Shown one piece after another: positions 7,633 to 15,461 of a DNA stretch of 64,000 nt. The DNA lies in assembly GCF_018332715.1 (NCBI RefSeq), contig NZ_BOQP01000016.1, positions 124,001 through 188,000 on the forward strand. The letters run 5' to 3'. This DNA comes from Winogradskya consettensis. Its GTDB lineage: Bacteria > Actinomycetota > Actinomycetes > Mycobacteriales > Micromonosporaceae. Positions within the stretch are counted from its first letter, which is position 1. Each line of letters begins with the position of its first letter. Made by a program: the position numbers and the translations under genes. The notes below the pieces were generated by a model. It worked only from the letters and a program-made list of their open reading frames with translations. It had not been told where the DNA came from and did no database searches.

Positions 7633-7814
7633 GCACGGATCTCAGACGCGACCGAATGGCCCAGGCGTTCCGGCACAGAAAATGACGGGCCTCTACCAGG
7701 CGATCGACCGGGTACGCCGGCAGCGGCCGGACAGGCCGATCACGAGGTTTGCAGCCGACGCCGATCGCTGCGGGTTCTTGTGTTCAAGCGCTTGAGGTGT
7801 GTGACGCTGGCTGA

Positions 7815-8246
7815 ATGGACGTTTTGACGATCCGGGACGTGGCCCGGCGGTGCGGGCTGAGCGAGCCGACGCTGCGGTATTACGAGGACATCGGGCTGAT
7901 CGGGCCGATCGGGCGCGACGCGAGCGGGCATCGCCAGTACGACACTGCCGACCTCGACCTCATCGGGGCGCTGTCGTGTCTGCGGGCCACCGGGGTGAGC
8001 ATCGGCGACATGCGGACCTACAAGGCCAACCTCGCCAACCGGGAGGAGACGGCCGCCGAGCAGCGGGACCTGCTGCTACGGCACGCGGAGCGGATCGAGG
8101 CGGAGATCGTCGCCCAGCATGCGCGGATCGGCTACCTGCGTGCGAAGGCCGCGGTCTGGGACGCCCGGGACCACGCGGACGGTGTTGCCGAGGCCGAGGC
8201 GTGGCAGGCCGTCAAGGAGGCGGCCCAGCACCTCGGCTTCCACTAA
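7815..8246 (+). CDS. MerR-family transcriptional regulator
   Basis: The 143-residue protein begins with the winged-helix MerR DNA-binding domain (VLTIRDVARRCGLSEPTLRYYEDIGLIGPIGRDASGHRQYDTADLDLIGALSCLRATGVSIGDM, interrupted here only for description) and ends in a coiled-coil dimerisation helix (ANREETAAEQRDLLLRHAERIEAEI). There are no conserved cysteines for metal binding, so it is probably of the small-molecule-responsive branch. It faces away from the TIR operon and converges on the alpha-galactosidase gene, with the two stop codons overlapping by 4 bp. Its target is not evident. Confidence 0.85.
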   Translation: MDVLTIRDVARRCGLSEPTLRYYEDIGLIGPIGRDASGHRQYDTADLDLIGALSCLRATGVSIGDMRTYKANLANREETAAEQRDLLLRHAERIEAEIVAQHARIGYLRAKAAVWDARDHADGVAEAEAWQAVKEAAQHLGFH

Positions 8247-10111
8247 CGCCAGCTCCATTTCTGGTTGTCGGCGGTGCCGCAGGTCCAGAGGACGAGCTTG
8301 GTGCCGTTCGCGGTGCCCTGGCCGGAGGCATCGAGGCAGAGGCCGGACTGCGTACCCGTGATGGTGCCGTTGGTGTTGAGGGTCCATTTCTGGTTGGGCT
8401 GACCGTTGCAGTCCCAGATGACCACCGCGGTGCCGTTGACCGTGCCGGCGTTGTAGGCGTCGAGGCACTTGTTCCCGTACACATAGAGCTGTTTTGTTGA
8501 AAGGTGGGTCCAGGCCTGGTTGGTCTGGCCGGCGCAGTCCCAGAGCTGGGCCTGGGTGCCGTTGGTGGTGGTGAAATTGTTGATGTCCAGGCAGCGGCCG
8601 GACTGCTTGCCGACGAGCGCGCCGGTTCTCGGGCCGCTGCCGGGGCTCTCGGTCCCGGTGACCGTCAGCAGGACCGCCTCGTGGGCCGGGACGCTCGCCG
8701 CGTAGCTCGTGGTTCTGCTGCCGAGGTCGGTAGCGGACCAGACGTTACGGACGGTCGCGGTGGCGGCGAGGCCGAGGTCGGCGAAGGTCGCGGTGACGGT
8801 GGCCGCGGTGCCGGTGCGGTTGAGCAAGACGACCGCGCGGCGGCCGCTGCCGGTGAGCACCTTGCTGTAGACCTGCAGGCCCTGGATGGCCTCGGCGACC
8901 CTGACACCCTGCCGGCCCAGCGGATCCTGATCGATGGCGATGACCTCGCGGTTCGTCAGGACGGTACGGGTCTCCGCGCTCATGGTCGTCAGGTTGTTCC
9001 CGGCCAGCAGGGGCGCGCCGGAGATCGCCCACAGGCTCAGATGGCTGCGGTTCTGCGCGGCGCTGAAACCGGGCATCCCCGCGATCAGCATGTCCGGGTC
9101 GTTGTAGCGCCCGGCGCCCTGCGCGGCCGGATGCTGCGCGGAGTCGAAGTTCGCCAGCACGCGGTCCATCGACGGGCTCTCGCCGTAGAAGATGATGTCA
9201 GTGCTGGTCCGCCACATCGTCGAGATCCCGGGAGCCCAGTCCCACGGATTCTGCTTCCCCCAGTTGCACACCGACAGCACCATCGGACGCCCGGTCACGC
9301 TGGTCGCCCGCACAATCGACTGCGCAATCGACTGGTACGCCGTCCGCGCATCCAGCCCCTCCGCGTCCCCGCCGCACCAGTCGACCTTCACGAAGTCGAA
9401 GCCCCACTGCGAGAACTGCAGGAAGTCCTGGTCGTAATGACCCTCGGACCCCGACCCTGGCGCCGCCGGACGACCGGTGGGGTAGTAGTAACCGCACCCG
9501 TCGCGGCCGGCGTCGGTGTAGATCCCGGCCTTCAGACCCTTGCTGTGGATGTACGCGGCAATCGCCTGCATCCCACCCGGCCACTCCGCCGTGTCCACAG
9601 TGATGTTGCCCGCCGAGTCCCGCGTTCCCTGCCACCAGCCCTCGTCGATGTTGACGTACTGATAGCCCGCATCCCTCATCCCGCTCGCGACCATCGCGTC
9701 GACCTGAGCCTTGATCACGCCGTAATTGATCTGCGCCGCAAAGGTGTTCCACGAAGCCCAGCCCATGGGCGGCGTCCCCACCACGGCGGCCGCCGTTGTA
9801 TTGGCCGCTGCTGGGGCGTTGCTCGGCGTGGTTGCGTTGCCTGATGTGGTTGCGCTTCCAAGCATGGTGGTGCTGCCGAGTGTGGTTGCGCTGCCGGTTG
9901 CGGTGCGTGCCGTGGTGGTGCTGCCGAGAGTGGTCGCGCTGCTGGTTGCGGTTGCGGTGCGTGCCGCGGTTGCGCTGCCCAGCGTGGTTGCACTGCCTGT
10001 GGTGGTTGCGCTGCGTGGTGGGGTTGCGGTGGCCGGGGCCGTGAGACCGATCAGGCCGGCGGTGGTGACGAGTAGTGGTGCCGCGAGCCAACGCAGGAAT
10101 CGGGTGCTCAT
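8243..10111 (-). CDS. Secreted GH27 alpha-galactosidase with C-terminal ricin-B (CBM13) lectin domain
   Basis: The ATG at 10111 follows GGGAGG by 6 nt; the 622-residue product begins with a signal peptide (STRFLRWLAAPLLVTTAGLIG). After a low-complexity Ser/Ala/Thr linker of about 80 residues (repeated SATTLGS) comes the GH27 catalytic domain: PPMGWASWNTF, YVNIDEGWW, then nucleophile Asp in FVKVDWCGGD and acid/base Asp in RYNDPDMLIAG. The C-terminal 125 residues form a beta-trefoil with three Q-x-W repeats (NQAWTH, NQKWTL, NQKWSW). It releases terminal alpha-galactose from plant galactomannans or oligosaccharides outside the cell. A LacI-type operator sits just upstream. The linker looks like an expanded minisatellite. 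Confidence 0.92.
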   Translation of the reverse strand: MSTRFLRWLAAPLLVTTAGLIGLTAPATATPPRSATTTGSATTLGSATAARTATATSSATTLGSTTTARTATGSATTLGSTTMLGSATTSGNATTPSNAPAAANTTAAAVVGTPPMGWASWNTFAAQINYGVIKAQVDAMVASGMRDAGYQYVNIDEGWWQGTRDSAGNITVDTAEWPGGMQAIAAYIHSKGLKAGIYTDAGRDGCGYYYPTGRPAAPGSGSEGHYDQDFLQFSQWGFDFVKVDWCGGDAEGLDARTAYQSIAQSIVRATSVTGRPMVLSVCNWGKQNPWDWAPGISTMWRTSTDIIFYGESPSMDRVLANFDSAQHPAAQGAGRYNDPDMLIAGMPGFSAAQNRSHLSLWAISGAPLLAGNNLTTMSAETRTVLTNREVIAIDQDPLGRQGVRVAEAIQGLQVYSKVLTGSGRRAVVLLNRTGTAATVTATFADLGLAATATVRNVWSATDLGSRTTSYAASVPAHEAVLLTVTGTESPGSGPRTGALVGKQSGRCLDINNFTTTNGTQAQLWDCAGQTNQAWTHLSTKQLYVYGNKCLDAYNAGTVNGTAVVIWDCNGQPNQKWTLNTNGTITGTQSGLCLDASGQGTANGTKLVLWTCGTADNQKWSWR

Positions 10112-10156
10112 CGGTGCCTCCCGGCCGGGACGAAACAAAACCGCAACACCGAGATA

Positions 10157-10183
10157 GTTAACGTTCACATAGGCAGATGTCAA
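10157..10183 (-). promoter_or_regulatory. Promoter -35 box and LacI-type operator of the alpha-galactosidase gene
   Basis: Reading the minus strand, TTGACA (10178-10183) is followed by the near-palindrome GTGAACGTTAAC (10157-10168), symmetrical at 10 of 12 positions around a central CG, the pattern bound by LacI-family sugar regulators. It covers the expected -10 position, so binding would block transcription. No LacI-family gene is in the window. Confidence 0.5.
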
Positions 10184-10785
10184 TGATTGTGGATGGCGAC
10201 GACGACGGCCCAGCCGACGTACCCCAGGTTGAGCAGCACCTTCACTGCCGCGCCCACCAGCCTGCGAGCCCGCCGCGGCGAACCGGCCGAGCCGTCGAGG
10301 ATGGCGAGGTCGGCGAGGTCGACGGGAATGTGATCCCGGCGGCTCGGCTCGGCCGGCTCCTGGCGCGGTGGCTGGGCCGGGTCAGGGCGCGGTGGCTGGG
10401 CCGGGTCAGGGCGCGGTGGCTGGGCCGGGTCAGGGCGTGGTGGCTCGGCCGGGTCCTGGCGTGGTTGCCCGGCCAGGTCGGGGCGTGGTGGCTCGGCCGG
10501 GTCCTGGCGTGGTCGCTCGGCCGTGGTTCGCATCAGGGTGTCGATGTGCGCCACCATGAAGACCGCGATCATTGCCGCGGCGGCCCATGCGCCCGCCTCC
10601 CGGCCCTGCGGTGTGAGCAGCGCAACCCCGTCGATTATCAGCGCGACCCCGCCGGCGAGGACAATGAGATCGGGCCGCCCCAGCCAGCCCGGAACCAGAG
10701 CGCGGACATACGCGGGCCGGACGAAATGTGCAATGCCGTTTACGAACAGGAAGAGGGCCAGGGCGATGGCCGCGACAGTGTGCAT
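10180..10785 (-). CDS. DoxX-like small membrane protein with proline-rich repeat insertion
   Basis: With the ATG at 10785 the 201-residue protein starts directly in a membrane helix (HTVAAIALALFLFVNGIAHFV), followed by segments LIVLAGGVALIIDGVALL and AGAWAAAAMIAVFMVAHI, and ends with VLLNLGYVGWAVVVAIHNH: four helices as in DoxX-family proteins. Between helices 3 and 4 lies a charged, proline-rich stretch of about 65 residues made of an 8-residue unit (PPRPDPAQ), encoded by a 24-bp tandem array. The start codon is only 3 bp from the divergent AraC-type gene's start. The function of DoxX-like proteins of this kind is not established. Confidence 0.6.
   Translation of the reverse strand: MHTVAAIALALFLFVNGIAHFVRPAYVRALVPGWLGRPDLIVLAGGVALIIDGVALLTPQGREAGAWAAAAMIAVFMVAHIDTLMRTTAERPRQDPAEPPRPDLAGQPRQDPAEPPRPDPAQPPRPDPAQPPRPDPAQPPRQEPAEPSRRDHIPVDLADLAILDGSAGSPRRARRLVGAAVKVLLNLGYVGWAVVVAIHNH
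10339..10530. repeat. 24-bp in-frame tandem repeat, 8 units
   Basis: The plus-strand consensus is GCGCGGTGGCTGGGCCGGGT followed by CAGG. Three consecutive identical copies span 10363-10434; two degenerate forms with TCGG/CCTG follow at 10435-10530 and one precedes at 10339. As 24 is a multiple of three, the array expands the loop of the DoxX-like protein without breaking its frame. Confidence 0.92.
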
Positions 10786-10788
10786 GCC

Positions 10789-11739
10789 ATGAGCGTGGCG
10801 TCGACCGGTGCGTGGACGCTTGAACGAAACGATCGCCGCTTGGACTTCGCCACCACTCCCGTCGCGACGGTGTTCGCTGAATCCGCGGGCTTCCGGGTCA
10901 CGGCGCACCGTCACCCGGCGTGGAAGATCGTTCTACCCCTCGGCGGCCACGTCGAAGTCAGCTACGGCCATACCGGTTTGACCGGCGCAGCCGACGATGC
11001 CGGCGGCCGCTCTGTCCTCGCGGCCGGCTCCGACGGTGCCCGCGCGATCGCTCCGGCCGGCTCCGACGGTGCTCGCGCGATAGCTTCGGCCGGCTCCGAT
11101 GGTGCTCGCGCGATTGCTCCGGCCGGCTCCGACGGTGCTCGCGCGATTGCTCCGGCCGGATCTGGCGGTGTCCGCGTGAGTGCTCCGGCTGGCTTCGGTG
11201 ATGTCCGCTCGGTTGGCGGAGCCGGGGTGATCGTGGCGCCGCAGGTGGTGCACAGTTGCTCGGTTTCCTCGGCCTATGTCGCGCTTCTGCTGGAGCCCTG
11301 GGAGTTGGCGCCCGCTGACCGGCCGGTCAGCGTCGATGTGGCGGGGGCCAGGCGCATCCTCGCGGCGCTCGGCCATGCCGGTGCGGGCGCTGACCTGGTC
11401 GCCGCTCGTGCCGAGATCGTGGGGCTCGCCGGCGTGGGTGTGCCGCTCGAGCCGCGGGTGGCGTACGCGGTGGATGCGGTCGTCCGCGACGGGTCCATCA
11501 GTGCGGTTGCCGCTGAGGTCGGGCTATCCGCGCCGCGGCTTCGTGCGCTGGTGCGGGGCTCGGTGGGGATTCCGTTGGCTCGGATCAGGTTGTGGGCGCG
11601 GTTGCGCTGTGCCGTTGCGGTGCTGCCAGGCGGGCCTGCGGCGGTGGTTGCTGTGTCCGCGGGGTTTGCGGATCAGGCCCATCTTGTCCGTACGGCTCGC
11701 GGGTTGCTCGGCCGTACCCCGTCCGAGCTGTTTCGGTGA
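10789..11739 (+). CDS. AraC-family transcriptional regulator with repeat-expanded sensor domain
   Basis: The ATG at 10789 gives 316 residues. The N-terminal half has a cupin-like sensor (FRVTAHRHPAWKIVLPLGGHVEV, then VIVAPQVVHSCSVSSAYVALLLEPWEL) split by about 66 residues of an 11-residue repeat (SDGARAIAPAG). The C-terminal half is the AraC helix-turn-helix pair (YAVDAVVRDGSISAVAAEVGLSAPRLRALVRGSVG and AVVAVSAGFADQAHLVRTARGLLGRTPSELFR, each given in part). The effector is unknown. It is head-to-head with the DoxX-like gene, so their promoters must lie within each other's coding sequence, or the true start lies further downstream; no strong ribosome site decides it. Confidence 0.75.
   Translation: MSVASTGAWTLERNDRRLDFATTPVATVFAESAGFRVTAHRHPAWKIVLPLGGHVEVSYGHTGLTGAADDAGGRSVLAAGSDGARAIAPAGSDGARAIASAGSDGARAIAPAGSDGARAIAPAGSGGVRVSAPAGFGDVRSVGGAGVIVAPQVVHSCSVSSAYVALLLEPWELAPADRPVSVDVAGARRILAALGHAGAGADLVAARAEIVGLAGVGVPLEPRVAYAVDAVVRDGSISAVAAEVGLSAPRLRALVRGSVGIPLARIRLWARLRCAVAVLPGGPAAVVAVSAGFADQAHLVRTARGLLGRTPSELFR
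11026..11223. repeat. 33-bp in-frame tandem repeat, 6 units
   Basis: Units begin at 11026, 11059, 11092, 11125, 11158 and 11191. The first four are nearly identical (GGCTCCGACGGTGCTCGCGC and 13 further bases) and the last two are degenerate. The array encodes the 11-residue repeat in the sensor domain of the AraC-family regulator. Confidence 0.92.
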
Positions 11740-11838
11740 CCTGGAGCTGTTCCGGTGGCCTGGAACGGGGCGGTGGGCCGGCCCGCACGGCGGAACGGAC
11801 CACGCGCCGGGCGTGATCCGTTCCTCAACCCGAGCGGG

Positions 11839-12975
11839 CTACTGGGCGATCCAGACGCCGTAGTCGCGGGTGGCGGTGCCGAAGTCCTGGAAGCCGAGGA
11901 TGGTGTTGTTGCCGACGTACGTGTAGCAGTTGATGCCCTTGGCGATGGCGGCGCCACTTGCGGAACCGGTGTAGACCGGGCCGCCGCTGTCGCCGCCGCG
12001 GACGGCGGGCTGGCCGTCGACCTGGCGGGCCTCGACGGCGTCGCCGGCGTCGGTGTTGAACTTCTCGACCAGGAGGCCGCAGACCGGGCCGCCGGTGTCG
12101 CGGGCCGAGGAGCCGCCGGACTGGCAGAGGTATTCGCCGGGGAAGACCCAGTCCCAGCCGCCGACGGTGGCGACGGAGTTGGATTCGAGGCCGCCGAGGT
12201 ACATCAGGTCGTCGACGTTGCCCGGGGTGGCGACCAGGCCGAGGTCGTGGGTGGCGTTCTTCGCGGTGAACGTTCCCATGAACTCGCCAGTGCCGTCGGT
12301 GATGCGGTCGCCGTTGTTGCCGCAGTGGCCGGCGGTCAGGATGAAGCGTTCGTTGGCGGCGTTGCGGACCGGGAACCCGGTGGTGCAGCGGGCGTTGCCG
12401 TTGATCTGGTCGGCGCCGCCCTTCCAGGGTGCCCAGTCGTCGCGCCGGCTGGTCTCGACCTTCGGTCCCTGGTCGACGATCTCCACCGGTACGCCGACGT
12501 CGGGGGCCTGCTTGCGCCCCACGGCCGTACGCATATCGAGCCCGACCACGACTTTGCTGCCGTCTACCGCGTACTTAACTCGGGTCTGGTTTGAGGAGTA
12601 GGTGGCCCGGAGGGTGGCGCCGGCCGTGCGCAGCTCCTGCAGTGTGTGATCGGCCGGGGAGACCTGCACCGGGGCGATCGCGCGGGCGGCGGTTACAGCC
12701 TTGCGGATCGGTGCGGGCAGCGCGCCCTTCCACCAGACGCCGACGTGGCCGTCCTCGAGGGCGATGCCGGCGTACCCGTGGGAGGCGCCACGCTCGACCG
12801 CGGTGCGGATGATGCTCGCGGCCCTGGTCAGGGGGATCTGCTTGCTCGCTACGGCGGTGATGTCCGTGGCGGGGGAAGCCGCGGACGGTGCCGCCACGGC
12901 GGGGGAGGAAGCGATGACGGTTGCCGCGGTGATGGCGAGGGCTGCGGTTGCGCCGAAGCGCCTGGTGCGTTTCAT
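11839..12975 (-). CDS. Secreted chymotrypsin-family (S1) serine protease
   Basis: The ATG at 12975 (AAAGG 8 nt upstream) gives 378 residues with a signal peptide (KRTRRFGATAALAITAATVIASSPAVAA). Residues about 40-170 resemble the propeptide of streptogrisin/alpha-lytic-type proteases. The catalytic triad is H217 in LTAGHC, D244 in ATHDLGLV and S330 in RGGDSGGPVY. Cysteine pairs around the histidine and the serine loops suggest an extracellular, disulfide-bonded enzyme that matures by removing the pro-region. The gene stands alone, 119 bp from the convergent AraC-type gene's end. Confidence 0.88.
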   Translation of the reverse strand: MKRTRRFGATAALAITAATVIASSPAVAAPSAASPATDITAVASKQIPLTRAASIIRTAVERGASHGYAGIALEDGHVGVWWKGALPAPIRKAVTAARAIAPVQVSPADHTLQELRTAGATLRATYSSNQTRVKYAVDGSKVVVGLDMRTAVGRKQAPDVGVPVEIVDQGPKVETSRRDDWAPWKGGADQINGNARCTTGFPVRNAANERFILTAGHCGNNGDRITDGTGEFMGTFTAKNATHDLGLVATPGNVDDLMYLGGLESNSVATVGGWDWVFPGEYLCQSGGSSARDTGGPVCGLLVEKFNTDAGDAVEARQVDGQPAVRGGDSGGPVYTGSASGAAIAKGINCYTYVGNNTILGFQDFGTATRDYGVWIAQ

Positions 12976-13158
12976 CCGGTTTGCCTTTCGGGGGGCACGC
13001 GCGGGGACGCGTGCGGACGGGCCAACCTGCCGCAGACTGCGCGGCGCCCCCAGCACACCACCGGGCACCCGCCCTGACCAGGCACTTCACCGGCAACTGC
13101 ATTTATGCCGGCCTATTAACAGTACGCGCGCACGATCGTCCCCGTGCGGGGCTGAGGG

Positions 13159-13956
13159 CTACGCCGGACCGTCGTGCTGGTAGCGGGATGCCAGCTGCGG
13201 GCTCTGCCCGTGGAACGCGGCGAGGTCCGACCGGAAGACGGTTTCCAGGAGCGCGTAGTCCTTGACGCCGGGAGCGATGACGACCTCGCCGAGCTCGACG
13301 CCGGCCAGGGCGGCCGTGACCACATCGGCGGCGGACATGCGGGGGTACGCCGACAGGTCCATGCCCTGGACCTCGTGGAACTCGGTGGCCACGATGCCGG
13401 GGCAGACGACGTGCGCGGTGACACCGGTGCCGTCGAGTTCGGCGTGCAGGCTCTGGGTCATCGCAACGGTGTGGGCCAGTGTCCCGGTGTAGACGGCGCG
13501 GCCGGCGCGCAGCTGGTACGGGGCGACGGGCGCGGGGCCCGCGAAGGCGATCATCCCGGCAACATTGACGATGGTTCCGCTGCCACGTTCGATCATGGCG
13601 GGCAGGGCCGCGCGGGTCAGCAGGGTGGGCGCGGCCACCTTTACCTGGATGAGCTCGCGGGCCTTGGCCGCGGGGAGCTCGGCCATCGGCATGTAGTGGG
13701 CGACGCCGGCATTGTTGACGATCGTCGTCAGCGGCCGGGCGGCGCACACGCTGGCCACCTCGTCGATGCCGTCGTCGGTGCCGAGATCGGCGGCGATCAC
13801 CTCGACGTGGACGCCGGGCAGGGACGCCGCGAGCTTCGCCAACCGGTCGCGGCGCCGCGCGACGACGATCAGGTCGACGCCGTCGGCGGCCAGGCGCTCG
13901 GCGAACGCGCGGCCGATTCCCGATGATGCGCCGGTGATGAGTGCCAGTCCAGACAT
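13159..13956 (-). CDS. Short-chain dehydrogenase/reductase with altered catalytic residues
   Basis: The ATG at 13956 follows a perfect AAGGAG. The 265-residue protein has the NAD(P)-binding motif TGASSGIG (residues 8-15), the arginine of VVARRRDRL suggesting NADPH, and NNAG. In the active site the usual serine position reads NVAGMIAF, and the YxxxK motif reads Y-T-G-T-L, so the catalytic lysine is replaced by leucine. I have the impression that a group of actinobacterial SDRs shares this YTGTLAH pattern, which would point to a binding or non-classical role. It lies 64 bp after the NB-ARC regulator gene on the same strand and could be co-transcribed with it. Confidence 0.8.
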   Translation of the reverse strand: MSGLALITGASSGIGRAFAERLAADGVDLIVVARRRDRLAKLAASLPGVHVEVIAADLGTDDGIDEVASVCAARPLTTIVNNAGVAHYMPMAELPAAKARELIQVKVAAPTLLTRAALPAMIERGSGTIVNVAGMIAFAGPAPVAPYQLRAGRAVYTGTLAHTVAMTQSLHAELDGTGVTAHVVCPGIVATEFHEVQGMDLSAYPRMSAADVVTAALAGVELGEVVIAPGVKDYALLETVFRSDLAAFHGQSPQLASRYQHDGPA

Positions 13957-14020
13957 GATTCTCCTTCGTCGCGGGTCGGTGGCCGAGGCCGTGACACCAC
14001 GATGCGGCCCTGGCGTCCGG

Positions 14021-15415
14021 TCAGACAGGGCCCCGGTTGGACAGGGCCCCGGCAGGGCCCCTCTGGTGCTCGCGCCGGAGACGCTCGGCGGCGTAGAGGG
14101 CGACCAGGTCGTGGAAGCGGTACCGGCGGCCGACGGTCAGCAGCAGCCCGGCGTCGACGAGTTCCTCCAGTGCCGCGTCCGTGTCCGGTTCGCTCAGCCC
14201 CGCGGCTGCGGCGGCCCGTGTCACGTCGAAGTCCGCGTGGGCGATCGCGGCGCAGTGGCGGAACACGAGGGCCGTTGCCGGCGCGAGCTGGGCGTGGGAG
14301 ACGGAGAAGGCTTCGCGTACGCCCTGATCGCCCGCGGTCAGTGCACCGAGCCGCCTGTCCTCGTCGCGAAGCTGCCCCACGATTCGTGCCACGCTCCACG
14401 ACGGGCGACTCGCGAGCCTGTTCCCGGCGATGCGCAGCGCGAGTGGCAGGTAACCGCAGAGCCGGGCCAGCTCAGCGGTCGCGCCGGCCTCCGCCGTGGC
14501 CCGCGGGCCGATGATGATCTGCAGCAGGCGGACGCCGGCCTCGTGATCCAGCATGGGGAGCGCCAGCCTTTCGACCGCTTCGAGGCCGGTGAGCGGGCGG
14601 CATGCGGTGATCAGGACCAGACAGCCCGGAGCGGACGGGAGCAGTGGGCGCACCTGGCGTTCGCTGACAGCGTTGTCAAACACCACGAGCAGGTGCCGGC
14701 CCTGCGTCACCGTGCGGTAGAGCGCGGTACGTTCCGCCGCTGACCGCGGGATCCGGCTGTCCGGCACCCCCAGTGACCGCAGGATCCGCCCGAGAGTGAC
14801 CGTCTGTTCGAATGCCGGCGCCGGGTCGGTGGCTGCAAGGGTTGCAGGGGCCGTCCCGCTGAGGTCTATGTAGATCTGGCCGTCGGGGAAGCGCTCTCTC
14901 AGCCGGTGGCCGGAGGCGACCGCAAGGGTGGTCTTGCCGACGCCCGCGAGGCCGTGCAGGACGACGACGGTTGGACCGGTGTCGCCTCCGGTGGCCGCCG
15001 CGCCGGAGAGTGCTGCCAGGTGGGCCAGTTCGGCGGTGCGGCCGGTCAGGTCGTTGATCGCGGGAGGGAGTTCGTGAGGGACCAGGACCCCGGCGTGGTG
15101 GCCCGGTGCGGGGGCGGCGGGAGGAGGGTCGATGGCGAGGGTCAGGAAGCCCTCGCGGTCGCCGTCGTTCAGGCGCAGGGCCTCGGCCAGCAGGGCGACC
15201 GTGCGGCGGCGGGGTGCGCGGACCTGGCCCCGTTCCAGGCTGCGGATGCCTCGGACGCTCAGGCCGGATGCCTCGGCCAGGCCCTCCTGGGTCATACGCT
15301 GCGTGTGACGCCAGTGCCGCAGCTCGGCGGCGAACCGATCCTCAGCGGACCGGTCGGCCCTGTCCCGCCCGGCCCTGTCCCGCCCTGCCCTGCCTCGTTC
15401 GGAGTCGAGCACCAC
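14021..15415 (-). CDS. XRE-type helix-turn-helix regulator with NB-ARC (STAND) ATPase domain
   Basis: I chose the GTG at 15415, which follows AAGGGGG by about 7 nt; a start at 15493 would overlap the RNA ligase gene. In the 464-residue protein residues 28-75 form an XRE helix-turn-helix (MTQEGLAEASGLSVRGIRSLERG), residues about 120-400 an NB-ARC ATPase with Walker A GLAGVGKTT (155-163), Walker B LLVVFDN and LPLALRIAGNRLASRPSW, and the last 70 a winged helix (FHDLVALYAAERLRREH). TPR repeats are missing. These proteins resemble SARP-type activators without the SARP domain and switch on a ligand in an ATP-dependent way. The target is unknown; the SDR downstream is the nearest candidate. Confidence 0.85.
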   Translation of the reverse strand: MVLDSERGRAGRDRAGRDRADRSAEDRFAAELRHWRHTQRMTQEGLAEASGLSVRGIRSLERGQVRAPRRRTVALLAEALRLNDGDREGFLTLAIDPPPAAPAPGHHAGVLVPHELPPAINDLTGRTAELAHLAALSGAAATGGDTGPTVVVLHGLAGVGKTTLAVASGHRLRERFPDGQIYIDLSGTAPATLAATDPAPAFEQTVTLGRILRSLGVPDSRIPRSAAERTALYRTVTQGRHLLVVFDNAVSERQVRPLLPSAPGCLVLITACRPLTGLEAVERLALPMLDHEAGVRLLQIIIGPRATAEAGATAELARLCGYLPLALRIAGNRLASRPSWSVARIVGQLRDEDRRLGALTAGDQGVREAFSVSHAQLAPATALVFRHCAAIAHADFDVTRAAAAAGLSEPDTDAALEELVDAGLLLTVGRRYRFHDLVALYAAERLRREHQRGPAGALSNRGPV

Positions 15416-15461
15416 CGCGTGCCCCCTTGGTCCACCGCCGTCGGAAATAGATGATAACGAA

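Noticed and set aside
6399..7685. A 428-codon plus-strand frame opposite the TIR gene
   Set aside because: It is rich in Gly/Val/Asp/Arg and lacks any motif, whereas the minus strand has a TIR-like domain, a promoter and an overlapping partner gene.
7559..7795. A 78-codon plus-strand ORF in front of the MerR gene
   Set aside because: No ribosome site or homology, and it runs through the probable TIR promoter.
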